Notes: generated by a model from the letters alone, not told the origin. A DNA stretch of 64,000 nucleotides from Streptomyces sp. NBC_00775 (GCF_036347135.1 NZ_CP108938.1:3410001-3474000); one strand, 5' to 3'; counted from the stretch's first letter, positions 20,707 to 29,042 are shown. Made by a program: numbers and translations.

Positions 20707-21064
20707 GCGATGCGTACGAAGACCCGGAGGCCGTAATGACGGCGCGGCACCGCGGCATATGCGGCGGGCGGGTTCGGTACAGCCTATCGAAGGAAGGTTC
20801 TGTGGCGACATAGGGCGCACAGGAGGCGCACGATGCGTGTCGTAAGCCCCCCGTGCACCCCCTGTCGGGTTGCCGTAGGGGTGGGCCCCGCGTCAGGCGG
20901 TTTCCGTCGGCTTCGGGCGCTTTTCGCCGTCGGCTCCTGGCGGTTTCCGCCTGTCTGTGACCGTGTCCGGCTGCCTCTGGCGGATTCCCGCCAGGCGGCT
21001 TTCCGCCAGAGCCGGGCCGCGTGTGGTCCGGTCCTGGCGGATTTCCAACAGCTTTCCGACGGCT
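20707..21064 (-). other. thrC-thrB intergenic region with nested palindromes
   Basis: There is no gene, but many GGCGG(A/T/C)TTTCCGCC-like palindromes. The best are CTGGCGG-ATTC-CCGCCAG (20977-20994), nested in CTCTGGCGG (20975-20983) and CCGCCAGAG (21003-21011). Related half-sites occur near 20895-20950 and 21040-21060. The two stems compete for the same bases, so the RNA could fold in alternative ways after thrC. Probably the thrC terminator region, with copies that have spread locally. Confidence 0.5.
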
Positions 21065-22123
21065 TTACGCCAGACCGAGCCGCTCCGCCGCCGTCGCCGC
21101 GTCCACGGGGACCGTGACGGGCTGCGGGGCGCCCGCGACGGCCCAGTCGGGGTCCTTGAGGCCGTTGCCGGTCACCGTGCAGACGATCGTCTGGCCCGGG
21201 TCGACCTTGCCCTGCTCGGCGGCCTTGAGGAGACCGGCGACGGAAGCGGCCGAGGCGGGCTCGACGAAGACGCCCTCCTGCGCGGCCAACAGCCGGTAGG
21301 CGCGCAGGATCTCACGGTCCGTCACCTCGTCGATGAGGCCGCCCGACTCGTCCCGCGCGGCCAGCGCGAACTTCCACGAGGCCGGGTTGCCGATGCGGAT
21401 CGCGGTGGCGATGGTCGACGGGTCCTTGACGATCTCGCCGCGCACGATGGGCGCGGAGCCGGAGGCCTGGAAGCCCCACATGCGCGGGGTCCGCGTGGCG
21501 ATGCCGTCGGCGGCGTACTCCGTGTAGCCCTTCCAGTACGCGGTGATGTTGCCCGCGTTGCCCACCGGCAGGACGTGGATGTCGGGCGCGTCGCCGAGCA
21601 TGTCCACGATCTCGAACGCGGCGGTCTTCTGGCCCTCGATGCGCACCGGGTTGACCGAATTGACCAGCGCCACCGGGTAGTTGTCGGACAGCGCGCGCGC
21701 CAGCGTCAGACAGTCGTCGAAGTTGCCGTCGACCTGGAGGATCTTCGCGCCGTGGATGAGCGCCTGGCCCATCTTGCCGAGCGCGATCTTGCCCCGCGGG
21801 ACGAGGACGGCCGAAACCATGCCGGCCCGCACCGCGTACGCGGCGGCGGAGGCGGACGTGTTGCCGGTGGAGGCGCAGATGACCGCCTTCGCGCCCTCCT
21901 CCTTGGCCTTGCTGATGGCCATGGTCATACCGCGGTCCTTGAAGGACCCGGTGGGGTTCGCGCCCTCCACCTTGAGGTGGACCTCGCAGCCCGTGCGCTC
22001 GGAGAGCACCTGCGCGGGCACGAGCGGCGTACCGCCCTCGCGGAGTGTCACGACCGGCGTGCTGTCGGACACCGGCAGCCGGTCCCGGTACTCCTCGATG
22101 ATTCCGCGCCACTGGTGGGTCAT
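21065..22123 (-). CDS. thrC: Threonine synthase
   Basis: PLP enzyme converting O-phosphohomoserine to threonine. The 352-residue product starts [20 protein letters not shown] and shows the PLP-lysine motif [11 protein letters not shown] (Lys62) and the phosphate-binding [14 protein letters not shown]. It is the short class of threonine synthase. It starts 6 bases after the hom stop, so hom-thrC are co-transcribed. Confidence 0.96.
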   Translation of the reverse strand: MTHQWRGIIEEYRDRLPVSDSTPVVTLREGGTPLVPAQVLSERTGCEVHLKVEGANPTGSFKDRGMTMAISKAKEEGAKAVICASTGNTSASAAAYAVRAGMVSAVLVPRGKIALGKMGQALIHGAKILQVDGNFDDCLTLARALSDNYPVALVNSVNPVRIEGQKTAAFEIVDMLGDAPDIHVLPVGNAGNITAYWKGYTEYAADGIATRTPRMWGFQASGSAPIVRGEIVKDPSTIATAIRIGNPASWKFALAARDESGGLIDEVTDREILRAYRLLAAQEGVFVEPASAASVAGLLKAAEQGKVDPGQTIVCTVTGNGLKDPDWAVAGAPQPVTVPVDAATAAERLGLA

Positions 22124-22129
22124 TGCTGG

Positions 22130-23422
22130 TTACTCTCCTTCAACCCGCATGATGCTGGCGACACCCCGCACGGTGTCGAGGCTGCGCAGCGCCTCCACGG
22201 TCCCGTTCAGGGACGCGTCGGACGCTCGATGGGTGACGACGACGAGAGAGGCCTCGCCGGCCTTCCCCTGCTGACGAACCGTATCGATGGACACACCGTG
22301 CTCGGCGAAGACGGTGGCCACCTGGGCGAGAACACCCGGTTTGTCCGCCACATCAAGGCTGATGTGGTAGCGCGTGACGACCTCGCCCATGGACGAGACG
22401 GGCAGGGCGGCGTACGCCGACTCGCCGGGCCCGGTCGTGCCGCTGAGCTTGTTGCGGCAGACGGCCACGAGGTCGCCGAGGACGGCGGAGGCGGTGGGAG
22501 CGCCGCCGGCGCCCGGCCCGTAGAACATGAGCTGCCCGGAGGCGTCCGACTCGACGAACACGGCGTTGTACGCGCCGCGCACGGAGGCGAGCGGGTGGCT
22601 CAGCGGAATCATGGCCGGGTGCACGCGCGCGGTGACCGAGCCCCCGTCCGCGGCCCGCTCACAGATGGCGAGCAGCTTGATGGTGCAGCCCATCTCCTTC
22701 GCCGAGGCGAAGTCGGCGGCGGTGACCTCGGTCATGCCCTCGCGGTAGACGTCGTCGAGGCGCACGCGCGTGTGGAAGGCGATTCCGGCGAGGATGGCGG
22801 CCTTGGCGGCGGCGTCGAAGCCTTCGACGTCGGCGGTCGGGTCGGCCTCGGCGTACCCCAGGGCGGTGGCCTCGTCGAGGGCCTCCTGATACCCGGCGCC
22901 GGTGGAGTCCATCTTGTCGAGGATGAAGTTGGTCGTCCCGTTGACGATGCCCATCACCCGGTTGATCTTGTCGCCGGCGAGGGACTCGCGCAGCGGCCGG
23001 ATCAGCGGGATGGCGCCGGCGACGGCGGCCTCGTAGTAGAGGTCCTTGCCGTGCTCCTCGGCGGCGGCGTGCAGGGCCGCGCCGTCCTGGGCGAGGAGCG
23101 CCTTGTTGGCGGAGACGACGGAGGCGCCGTGCGCGAAGGCGGTGGTGATGAGCGTACGGGCGGGCTCGATGCCGCCGATGACCTCGACGACCACGTCGAT
23201 GTCGCCGCGTTTGACGAGCGCGGTGGCGTCGGTGGTGACGAGGTCGGCCGGGATGCCCTCGCGGACCTTGGAGGGCCGCCGCACGGCGACACCGGCCAGC
23301 TCGACCGGGGCGCCGATCCTGGCCGCGAGGTCGTCGGCGTGCGTCGTCATGATGCGCGCCACCTCTGAGCCGACAACCCCACAGCCCAGCAGCGCCACCT
23401 TCAGCGGACGCGTACGCATCAT
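22130..23422 (-). CDS. hom: Homoserine dehydrogenase
   Basis: NAD(P)H-dependent reduction of aspartate semialdehyde to homoserine. Starting at ATG 23420-23422 (MMRTRPLKVALLGCGVVGSE) the product is 430 residues. An in-frame start at 23470 would add 16. The Rossmann motif GCGVVG is at the N-terminus, the catalytic region includes GGIEPARTLI and GIVNGTTNFILDKM, and an ACT domain near the C-terminus (LDVADKPGVLAQVATVFAEH) predicts threonine feedback. GAGG lies just upstream of the chosen start. A large hairpin separates it from lysA. Confidence 0.96.
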   Translation of the reverse strand: MMRTRPLKVALLGCGVVGSEVARIMTTHADDLAARIGAPVELAGVAVRRPSKVREGIPADLVTTDATALVKRGDIDVVVEVIGGIEPARTLITTAFAHGASVVSANKALLAQDGAALHAAAEEHGKDLYYEAAVAGAIPLIRPLRESLAGDKINRVMGIVNGTTNFILDKMDSTGAGYQEALDEATALGYAEADPTADVEGFDAAAKAAILAGIAFHTRVRLDDVYREGMTEVTAADFASAKEMGCTIKLLAICERAADGGSVTARVHPAMIPLSHPLASVRGAYNAVFVESDASGQLMFYGPGAGGAPTASAVLGDLVAVCRNKLSGTTGPGESAYAALPVSSMGEVVTRYHISLDVADKPGVLAQVATVFAEHGVSIDTVRQQGKAGEASLVVVTHRASDASLNGTVEALRSLDTVRGVASIMRVEGE

Positions 23423-23551
23423 CCGACCTCGTTTCCTCATACCGTCTTCGGTTGGACCAGTCTCACTCACCGGACGGGAGTTTCTATCCTTCGTCCGGAT
23501 CGTGAGACATCTATTTCATTATTCTGGTAGCCGGACGCAGGAGATCTTCCA

Positions 23552-23618
23552 CCCGAGTCATTCCATGACTTCCATGACTTCCATGGCTTCCATAGGTTGG
23601 CCCATGGAATGACTCGGG
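23552..23618 (-). terminator. 16-bp perfect inverted repeat with 9-bp repeats in its loop, between lysA and hom
   Basis: CCCGAGTCATTCCATG (23552-23567) is the exact reverse complement of 23603-23618. The loop side holds four 9-bp units TTCCATGAC/TTCCATGGC/TTCCATAGG at 23561-23596. Several of these can also pair with the other arm in shifted register. It starts 15 bases after the lysA stop codon, so it is probably the lysA terminator or an attenuator before hom. Confidence 0.7.
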
Positions 23619-23632
23619 GCATGGCCTATCGG

Positions 23633-25024
23633 TTAACCGACATCGAGACGCAGAAGGTCCTCCTCCGTCTCACGGCGGACGATCACCCGTGCCTCGCCGT
23701 CGTTCACGGCGACGACCGGCGGTCGCAGCGCGTGGTTGTAGTTGCTGGCCATGGAGCGGCAGTACGCACCGGTGGCCGGGACGGCGATGAGGTCGCCCGG
23801 GGCCAGGTCGGCGGGCAGGAACGCGTCCTTGACCACGATGTCGCCGCTCTCGCAGTGCTTGCCGACGACGCGGACGAGCATGGGCTCGGCCTCGCTCGTA
23901 CGCGACACGAGCGCGACGCTGTACTCGGCGTCGTACAGCGCGGTGCGGATGTTGTCCGACATGCCCCCGTCCACGGAGACGTACGTCCGCAGCCCGTCGA
24001 GCGGCTTGATGGTGCCGACCTCGTAGAGCGTGAAGGCGGTCGGTCCGACGATGGCGCGCCCCGGCTCGACGGAGATACGAGGCGTCCGCAGCTTGGCGGC
24101 CTCGCACTCGCGCGTCACGATCTCGCCCAGCGCCTTGGCGATCTCGTGCGGCTCACGCGGGTCGTCCTCGCTGGTGTAGGCGATGCCGAGACCGCCACCG
24201 AGGTCGATCTCGGGCAGTTCGACACCGTGCTCGTCACGAACGGCGGCGAGCAGCGACACAACACGCCGGGCGGCGACTTCGAAGCCCGCCATGTCGAAGA
24301 TCTGCGACCCGATGTGGCTGTGGATCCCGATGAGTTCGAGCCCGTCGAGGGCGAGCGCCCGCCGCACGGCCTCGGCGGCCTGCCCGTCGGCGAGGGCGAT
24401 CCCGAACTTCTGGTCCTCGTGCGCGGTGGCGATGAACTCGTGGGTGTGCGCCTCGACGCCGACCGTCACGCGGATCTGCACCCGCTGCCGCTTGCCGAGG
24501 GACTGGGCGATGTGGGCGACGCGCACGATCTCCTGGAAGGAGTCGAGGACGATACGCCCGACGCCGGCCTCGATGGCCGTACGAATTTCGGTTTCCGACT
24601 TGTTGTTGCCGTGGAAGGCGATGCGGTCGGCGGGCATACCGGCGGACAGGGCGGTGGAGAGCTCGCCACCGGAACACACGTCCAGATTGAGCCCTTCCTC
24701 GTGCAGCCACCGCACGATGGCCCGCGAGAGGAAGGCCTTACCGGCGTAGAAGACATCGGCGTCGTGCCCGAAGGCGGTACGCCAGGCACGGGCGCGGGCC
24801 CGGAAGTCGGCCTCGTCGACGAAGTAGGCGGGAGTGCCGAACTCCTCGGCGAGCCGCGTCACTTCGATCCCCCCGACGCTGACGACTCCCTCCCCCGTAC
24901 GGCTGACGGTGTGCGCCCAGACCTTCGGATCAAGGGCATTGAGGTCGGCGGGCGGCGCGGAGTAGTGGCCCTCGTGGAGGACATCGGCGTGACGGGGCCC
25001 GGCGGGGTGTGCGGAACGGCTCAT
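23633..25024 (-). CDS. lysA: Diaminopimelate decarboxylase
   Basis: Last step of lysine synthesis, decarboxylating meso-diaminopimelate. The 463-residue product starts MSRSAHPAGPRHADVLHEGH at ATG 25022-25024. The PLP lysine is in VFYAGKAFLS (Lys96), and GGGLGIAYTSEDDP and HCESGDIVVKDAFLP follow. It lies 7 bases after the stop of the ArgRS-like gene, so the two form one transcript, as argS-lysA do in corynebacteria. Confidence 0.96.
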   Translation of the reverse strand: MSRSAHPAGPRHADVLHEGHYSAPPADLNALDPKVWAHTVSRTGEGVVSVGGIEVTRLAEEFGTPAYFVDEADFRARARAWRTAFGHDADVFYAGKAFLSRAIVRWLHEEGLNLDVCSGGELSTALSAGMPADRIAFHGNNKSETEIRTAIEAGVGRIVLDSFQEIVRVAHIAQSLGKRQRVQIRVTVGVEAHTHEFIATAHEDQKFGIALADGQAAEAVRRALALDGLELIGIHSHIGSQIFDMAGFEVAARRVVSLLAAVRDEHGVELPEIDLGGGLGIAYTSEDDPREPHEIAKALGEIVTRECEAAKLRTPRISVEPGRAIVGPTAFTLYEVGTIKPLDGLRTYVSVDGGMSDNIRTALYDAEYSVALVSRTSEAEPMLVRVVGKHCESGDIVVKDAFLPADLAPGDLIAVPATGAYCRSMASNYNHALRPPVVAVNDGEARVIVRRETEEDLLRLDVG

Positions 25025-25031
25025 TCTTCTC

Positions 25032-26039
25032 TCACAGATAGTCAGGGGCACTGATGCCGAGCAGGGACAGGCCGCCGGCCAGCACCGTCCCGGCGGCTTC
25101 GGCGAGCGCGAGCCGGGCGCGGTGGGCGGCCGAGGGTTTCTCGTCGCCGAGCGGCAGCACGGTGTGCTGAAAGGCGAGGAGGGCGTCGGCGGTGACGACG
25201 AGATGCCGGGCGAGCCGGTCGGGGGTGTGGTGGCTCGCGGCGATGCGGAGGGCGTGGGGGTAGTCGCCGAGGGCGGCAAGGAGATCGTGTTCCTGAGACT
25301 CAAGCTCCTGAGACTCAGGTTCCCGAGACTCATGGGATACGTGACTGGGGTCGCTGACGTATCCGAGTGCGGCGGCGTTGCGGCTGAGGGCCCGGGTGCG
25401 GGCGTGGGCGTACCGGACGCGGAAGAGAGGGTTGCTCTCGCGCTGGACGAGGTGTTCGGCGGTGGTCCGGGGCCGGTCGTGGGGTGCGGGGTGGAGCAGG
25501 GCCCAGCGGGCGGCGTCGGGACCAAGGGGCGCGGGGTCCTCCGGCGCCGGCACGGGCCGCAGATTCACCGGCTCGGCGTGCCGCACCTCGGCACGGCCGC
25601 CCTGGGTGGCGACGATCCGTACGAGGGTGTCGGCGACGACCTCGGCACGGGCGTCGTACGGCACGCGCAGCTCGACGACCTGCCCGGCGAGGACGTCACT
25701 GTGCCCGTACCGAGCGCCTTGCGTCAGGACGTGGTGCGCGAGTGCGGCGGGTGCTCCGGCGCCGAGGCTGATGTTCAGGAAGCCGGGCCCGGTGATCGCG
25801 ACGTCCGCGACCCCGGCGGCGCCACTGAGGTGCGGCCGCAGGATCTCGGCGACCTGGAGGGGCGCCCGCCCGGCCGGCCGCGCCAGCTGGAGGGCGATGT
25901 TCGTGGCGTAATCCCCACACCCACCCGGCCCCGGCGACGTCACCACGGCACGCGCGGGCACAGCGACACTCAGCTCCCCGTCATCGACAGCACGACGCAC
26001 CGCGCGCAGCACGGTACGGGAGAGCTCGACGGGGGTCAC
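25032..26039 (-). CDS. ArgRS-like protein with N-terminal and DALR domains but no catalytic core
   Basis: 335 residues against about 550-590 for arginyl-tRNA synthetase. Residues ~1-105 resemble the ArgRS N-terminal additional domain (GDYATNIALQLARPAGRAPL, ITGPGFLNISL). Residues ~200-335 resemble the DALR anticodon-binding domain (ESNPLFRVRYAHARTRALSR, ARLALAEAAGTVLAGGLSLL). Only ~95 residues lie between, with no HIGH-like or KMSKS-like motif, so aminoacylation is not possible. It sits immediately before lysA, the place of argS in related genomes. A relic or a tRNA-Arg-binding regulator are both possible. Confidence 0.85.
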   Translation of the reverse strand: MTPVELSRTVLRAVRRAVDDGELSVAVPARAVVTSPGPGGCGDYATNIALQLARPAGRAPLQVAEILRPHLSGAAGVADVAITGPGFLNISLGAGAPAALAHHVLTQGARYGHSDVLAGQVVELRVPYDARAEVVADTLVRIVATQGGRAEVRHAEPVNLRPVPAPEDPAPLGPDAARWALLHPAPHDRPRTTAEHLVQRESNPLFRVRYAHARTRALSRNAAALGYVSDPSHVSHESREPESQELESQEHDLLAALGDYPHALRIAASHHTPDRLARHLVVTADALLAFQHTVLPLGDEKPSAAHRARLALAEAAGTVLAGGLSLLGISAPDYL

Positions 26040-26342
26040 GGGACAAGCGTAGGGGAGGAGGGGGGTGGGTAGGCGAGTCGATTTGGGGAGGGTCCGGGAT
26101 GTGGACGGGGGGGTGGCGGTGGGAGCTGGGGTGGGGGGTGGCAGCTGGGGTGGCGAATGGGTGGGGGCGCGCGTGGCCGGGGGGGGGCGAGGGGCGAGGG
26201 GCGACTGGCCGGTGGGGGGGCGGGCCTGCGGGCGTTGCGGGGCCGGGCTGGGCAGAGGGGGATGGCGGGCGGGGCCGGGCAGGGGGTTAGTCGGCGGGGC
26301 CAGGCAGGGGGTTGGCGGGCGGAGTCTCGGTGACCTTGGTAC
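26040..26342. other. Strongly G-skewed low-complexity intergenic stretch
   Basis: About 300 bases upstream of the ArgRS-like gene dominated by GGGG runs on the plus strand (C-runs in the minus-strand transcript). Examples are GGAGGAGGGGGGTGGGT and GGCCGGGGGGGGGCGAGGGG. No gene or hairpin of note. G-quadruplex-forming potential on the plus strand is obvious. Confidence 0.5.
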
Positions 26343-26380
26343 TTCTCGGTGACCGTCGTGCTTCTCGGTGACCGTCGTGC
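26343..26380. repeat. Two tandem 19-bp units
   Basis: TTCTCGGTGACCGTCGTGC occurs at 26343-26361 and again at 26362-26380, with diverged copies on both sides (TCTCGGTGACCTTGGTAC before, TTCTCCGTGGCTGGCGCG after). Each unit contains the palindrome GGTGACC-like core. It lies between the response-regulator gene and the ArgRS-like gene. Confidence 0.7.
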
Positions 26381-26399
26381 TTCTCCGTGGCTGGCGCGG

Positions 26400-26478
26400 C
26401 CGGGTCAGTGACCCGGCGAGGACAGTCAGGCCGGGTCAGTGACCCGGCGAGGATGGTCGGGCCGGGTCAGTGACCCGG
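26400..26478. repeat. Three palindromes in 31-bp tandem array
   Basis: The 17-bp perfect palindrome CCGGGTCAGTGACCCGG occurs at 26400-26416, 26431-26447 and 26462-26478, exactly 31 bases apart. Spacers are near-identical (CGAGGACAGTCAGG type). The array starts 28 bases past the response-regulator stop. It could be a multi-hairpin terminator or an array of dimeric-protein binding sites. Confidence 0.75.
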
Positions 26479-26506
26479 CAAGGACGGTCAGCGCCGACGC
26501 GGCCGG

Positions 26507-26995
26507 TCAGTGGCTGGCGCGGCCTGCGCGCTCGGCTTCCTCGACCTCGGTGGTGGCCCCGAAGGCACTCTCGAACGACGGCGAGCCGCCCTCACCGCCC
26601 CCCGCGTTGCCGCCACGCCCTTGCCGCTCCATCAACTGCCTGACGAGCCGGACGAGTTCGGCAGGTTCGAAAGGCTTGGCGAGAAAGGCGTCGACACCCA
26701 CATCGAGCCCGCTCTCGACCTCGTACTGAGTGCAGGCGCTCACGATGGCGAGGGGAAGATTCCGGGTCCGGGGATCGGCACGGAGCCGGGCAGCGGTCCG
26801 CAGCCCGTCCAGCCGAGGCATGACGACATCGAGCGTCACGACATCGGGTCGCACCTGATGCACGACATCCAGGCACTCGGCACCATCGGCCGCGGTCACG
26901 ACCTCGAGACCCTCCAGTTCGAGGTTGACCCTGATCAGCTGCCGGATGACCTTGTTGTCGTCCACAACAAGCACCCGACCGGACGCGCCTGGCAC
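26507..26995 (-). CDS. Single-domain response regulator
   Basis: Receiver-domain protein without an output domain. Starting at GTG 26993-26995 (MPGASGRVLVVDDNKVIRQL) it has 162 residues; an in-frame GTG at 27014-27016 would add seven. The acidic pair VVDD, the phosphoacceptor Asp in VTLDVVMPRLDG (residue 56), the Ser switch in AIVSACT and Lys in FLAKPFEP are all present. A Gly/Ser/Glu-rich tail follows from about residue 125. No partner kinase is adjacent. It may signal through protein contacts or act in a phosphorelay. Confidence 0.88.
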   Translation of the reverse strand: MPGASGRVLVVDDNKVIRQLIRVNLELEGLEVVTAADGAECLDVVHQVRPDVVTLDVVMPRLDGLRTAARLRADPRTRNLPLAIVSACTQYEVESGLDVGVDAFLAKPFEPAELVRLVRQLMERQGRGGNAGGGEGGSPSFESAFGATTEVEEAERAGRASH

Positions 26996-27286
26996 AACTC
27001 GAGAGTAGGTCCGCACCTACCGCCGCGTCCGGCTTTTCCCCACTTCCACCCCGTGGGGGGCGCCCGGTCCGCCCGCTACGCGGTACCCGGTCCGCCGTGG
27101 ACGGCGCGCCCTGCCCGACCCGCGCGAGACGGCCGTTCCACCTTGTGCGGGGCGCCCGCCCGCCGTCCGGGACGGCCCCCTACACGCTCCCCACGACCCA
27201 CCCCTCCCCGCACCAAAACCCGTGGCAATCACCCCTGAAAGAGCTGGTAGGGTTCTACCCGTCGCCGCGAACACCGCGCCCGACAC

Positions 27287-27358
27287 GCCCCCGTAGCTCA
27301 GGGGATAGAGCAACGGCCTCCGGAGCCGTGTGCGCAGGTTCGAATCCTGCCGGGGGCA
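27287..27358 (+). tRNA. tRNA-Arg (anticodon CCG)
   Basis: 72-base cloverleaf. The acceptor stem GCCCCCG (27287-27293) pairs with CGGGGGC (27351-27357) and A is the discriminator. The D-arm contains GCTCAGGGGATAGAGC, and the anticodon stem ACGGC/GCCGT holds the loop with CCG. The T-arm is CAGGTTCGAATCCTG. The 3' CCA is not encoded. It reads the CGG codon, common at this GC content. The upstream ~270 bases (27017-27286) show nothing else. Confidence 0.95.
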
Positions 27359-27412
27359 CAGAAGCCGGACCAGCGCGATCACTCCGCTGACCAGCCAAAG
27401 TGCCAGACATTG

Positions 27413-27447
27413 AGAGCCGGACCCAGTCCTACTGGGTTCGGCTCTTT
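27413..27447 (+). terminator. Intrinsic terminator after tRNA-Arg
   Basis: GAGCCGGACCCAG (27414-27426) pairs with CTGGGTTCGGCTC (27432-27444), with one G-T pair, around the loop TCCTA. TTT follows. It lies 56 bases after the tRNA and is a classic stem with a short U-run. Confidence 0.85.
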
Positions 27448-27734
27448 GTCGTTGTTACGCACTGATCGCGAGTGAGCAGCGAATGGTTTTCAGGAACCTG
27501 AAGGCCGGTAGCGGACGGCGGCGGGCCACGGGCGTGCCGTGGGTGTCCGAGCTCAGGGCAGTGGAGTGGTCCAGAACATCAGGCGGTTTTGGCTCAGCCC
27601 TTGCACCCGCTGTCGGCCCGATAGCCGATCTCGGGATCGTCGGCTTGGCGTCTCTTGCTTCGGCAGTCCTGCACGTGCCCGGAACTGTGGCTTCCATCAT
27701 GGCGCATGTGATCTTGTCCTGGTGAGATCGCCGG
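27448..27734. other. Non-coding gap between tRNA terminator and membrane-protein gene
   Basis: About 290 bases with short open frames on both strands, but none with recognisable motifs, a good ribosome site or steady codon bias. No copy of the tRNA 3' end was seen, so there is no sign of an integrated element here. Confidence 0.5.
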
Positions 27735-28754
27735 ATGCTCGGTTTCCTCCTCCGTCTCCTGCCGTTCTGGGTCCGCGAGCCCCTGCTCATCGCGGTCGGG
27801 TCGGTTCTCGGCGTACGCATCATGTATCTCGCCGTCCGCGATCACGATCGGGTCGCGGCCGGTCTCGGCGTGGTGTTCCTCGTGTTCACCGCGATACGCG
27901 TCCACGCGGTGGTCCGGGCCCTGCGCGCACGCCGGAACCCGAGTCCGGCAGCAGCCTCCGCGGGCGGGGCGGCAGTCGATGCTGCCGCCCAGCCCCAGCC
28001 CCAGCCCCAGCCCCAGGCCGGAACCGGGCCGCGTCCCAGGCCGGACACTCCGGAGAAGGAGCACAACCCATGGCGCCAGGCCTTCGCGGCCGTGGCCCTG
28101 TTCGGGGCACTCGCGGCCGCGCTGTGGTTGGGCCCACGCTTCATGCCGTCCGACGACAACACCCCGCAGCCCGCCTCGTGTTCGAGCGGGGAACACGAGA
28201 AGCTTCCGAAGGCCTACAAGGACACGCCCCGGCCTGTGACCGGTGAAAAGTTGTGCAAGGCGCTCAACCGGCCAGACCTGGCCACGCTCCTTGGAACGCC
28301 TGGAGAGACCGCGACCACTGCTTCCGGCACCAACAACACCGCTCCTCTGACGGATGGGAAGGTCGCCCAACCGGAGGCCGAGGTCGCGTTCGACACGTAC
28401 ACCGTGAATGTCTCGGCCACTTACAACGGGCTGACGACCGACCAGTACGTGAAGCTGATGAAGTTCGGGGACGAGACGGACATCAAGACGCTCAAGGTTC
28501 TCGGTCGGCCCGCGGTCCTCTCCTCGGATCACACCATGAAGCTCGAGATCGATCTCGGGAGTGGCGGATCCGGCGGACCGGTCGAACAAGGCCCCCTGGC
28601 CAGGACGCTGACCGTGGCCCTGGACCGTAAGGACCGAGGCGGCTACTGCGACATCACCGTGTGGAGCACGTCCGGAGCCCTCCCGAACGACAGCGTTCTC
28701 CTCAACATCGCCGAGAAGGTTCTTCCGAGGATCCCCGAACGATCTGTCCGATGA
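27735..28754 (+). CDS. Membrane protein with C-terminal extracytoplasmic domain (DUF6215-like)
   Basis: 339 residues of unknown function. There are two N-terminal helices (about 16-35 and 41-60), then an Ala/Pro/Gln linker with PQPQPQPQ encoded by tandem CCCCAG repeats (about 27994-28015). A third helix follows (AFAAVALFGALAAALWLG, about 117-133), then a ~200-residue domain. That domain has CSSGEHEKLPKAYKD, GEKLCKALNRPDLATLLGTP and LLNIAEKVLPRIPE. The wording of these motifs matches what I remember of DUF6215 proteins of Streptomyces; no reaction is known to me. It is a single gene with no operon partner. Confidence 0.75.
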   Translation: MLGFLLRLLPFWVREPLLIAVGSVLGVRIMYLAVRDHDRVAAGLGVVFLVFTAIRVHAVVRALRARRNPSPAAASAGGAAVDAAAQPQPQPQPQAGTGPRPRPDTPEKEHNPWRQAFAAVALFGALAAALWLGPRFMPSDDNTPQPASCSSGEHEKLPKAYKDTPRPVTGEKLCKALNRPDLATLLGTPGETATTASGTNNTAPLTDGKVAQPEAEVAFDTYTVNVSATYNGLTTDQYVKLMKFGDETDIKTLKVLGRPAVLSSDHTMKLEIDLGSGGSGGPVEQGPLARTLTVALDRKDRGGYCDITVWSTSGALPNDSVLLNIAEKVLPRIPERSVR

Positions 28755-28930
28755 GACGCCGAAAACATCTCGGCGAAAAGATCGGCCCAGTCGCGCCGCC
28801 GGCGACGGCATCAGTCTTGTGACGGGATGCGTGGCTCATTCTCGTCGGCTCAGCGCCCGGCCTACGGCGAAAGGGCACTGCCAGTCCCAACCTGCGGTGG
28901 CCCGCGGCCGAGTGACTGGTTTGCCGGGCT

Positions 28931-29027
28931 GCCGCCCCCCGTCACCTGCGTGACGGTGGCTGCCCTCGGCGCTACTTGCCCTGCCGACGTCCATCGTTGC
29001 CCTGGCCCGGAGCCGTCCTCCAGCAGG
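28931..29027 (-). pseudogene. Decayed copy of the rho 3' end and its terminator
   Basis: This stretch aligns base by base with 17210-17318, the rho terminator stem and last ~15 codons. It has GCCGCCCCC(C)GTCAC, TGCGTGACGG, CTTGCCC, GACGTC, TCGTTGCC and CCCGGAG in the same order. Roughly four in five bases match by eye, with a small deletion. In the rho-like frame the tail still reads TAPGQGN before diverging. The hairpin CCGTCAC-CTGC-GTGACGG (28939-28956) survives. It begins right after the VOC gene stop and may now serve that gene as terminator. Confidence 0.7.
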
Positions 29028-29042
29028 GGCGGTCGCACGAGG

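Noticed and set aside
20957..23368. 803-residue plus-strand open frame over thrC and hom
   Set aside because: Antisense shadow; no motifs, and both minus-strand genes have conserved catalytic sites.
26343..26478. CRISPR-like array
   Set aside because: Spacers are nearly identical to each other and only 14 bases long, and no cas genes are near; it is a tandem palindrome repeat.
27483..27725. 80-residue plus-strand frame after the tRNA terminator
   Set aside because: No motif, no good ribosome site and no codon-position bias.
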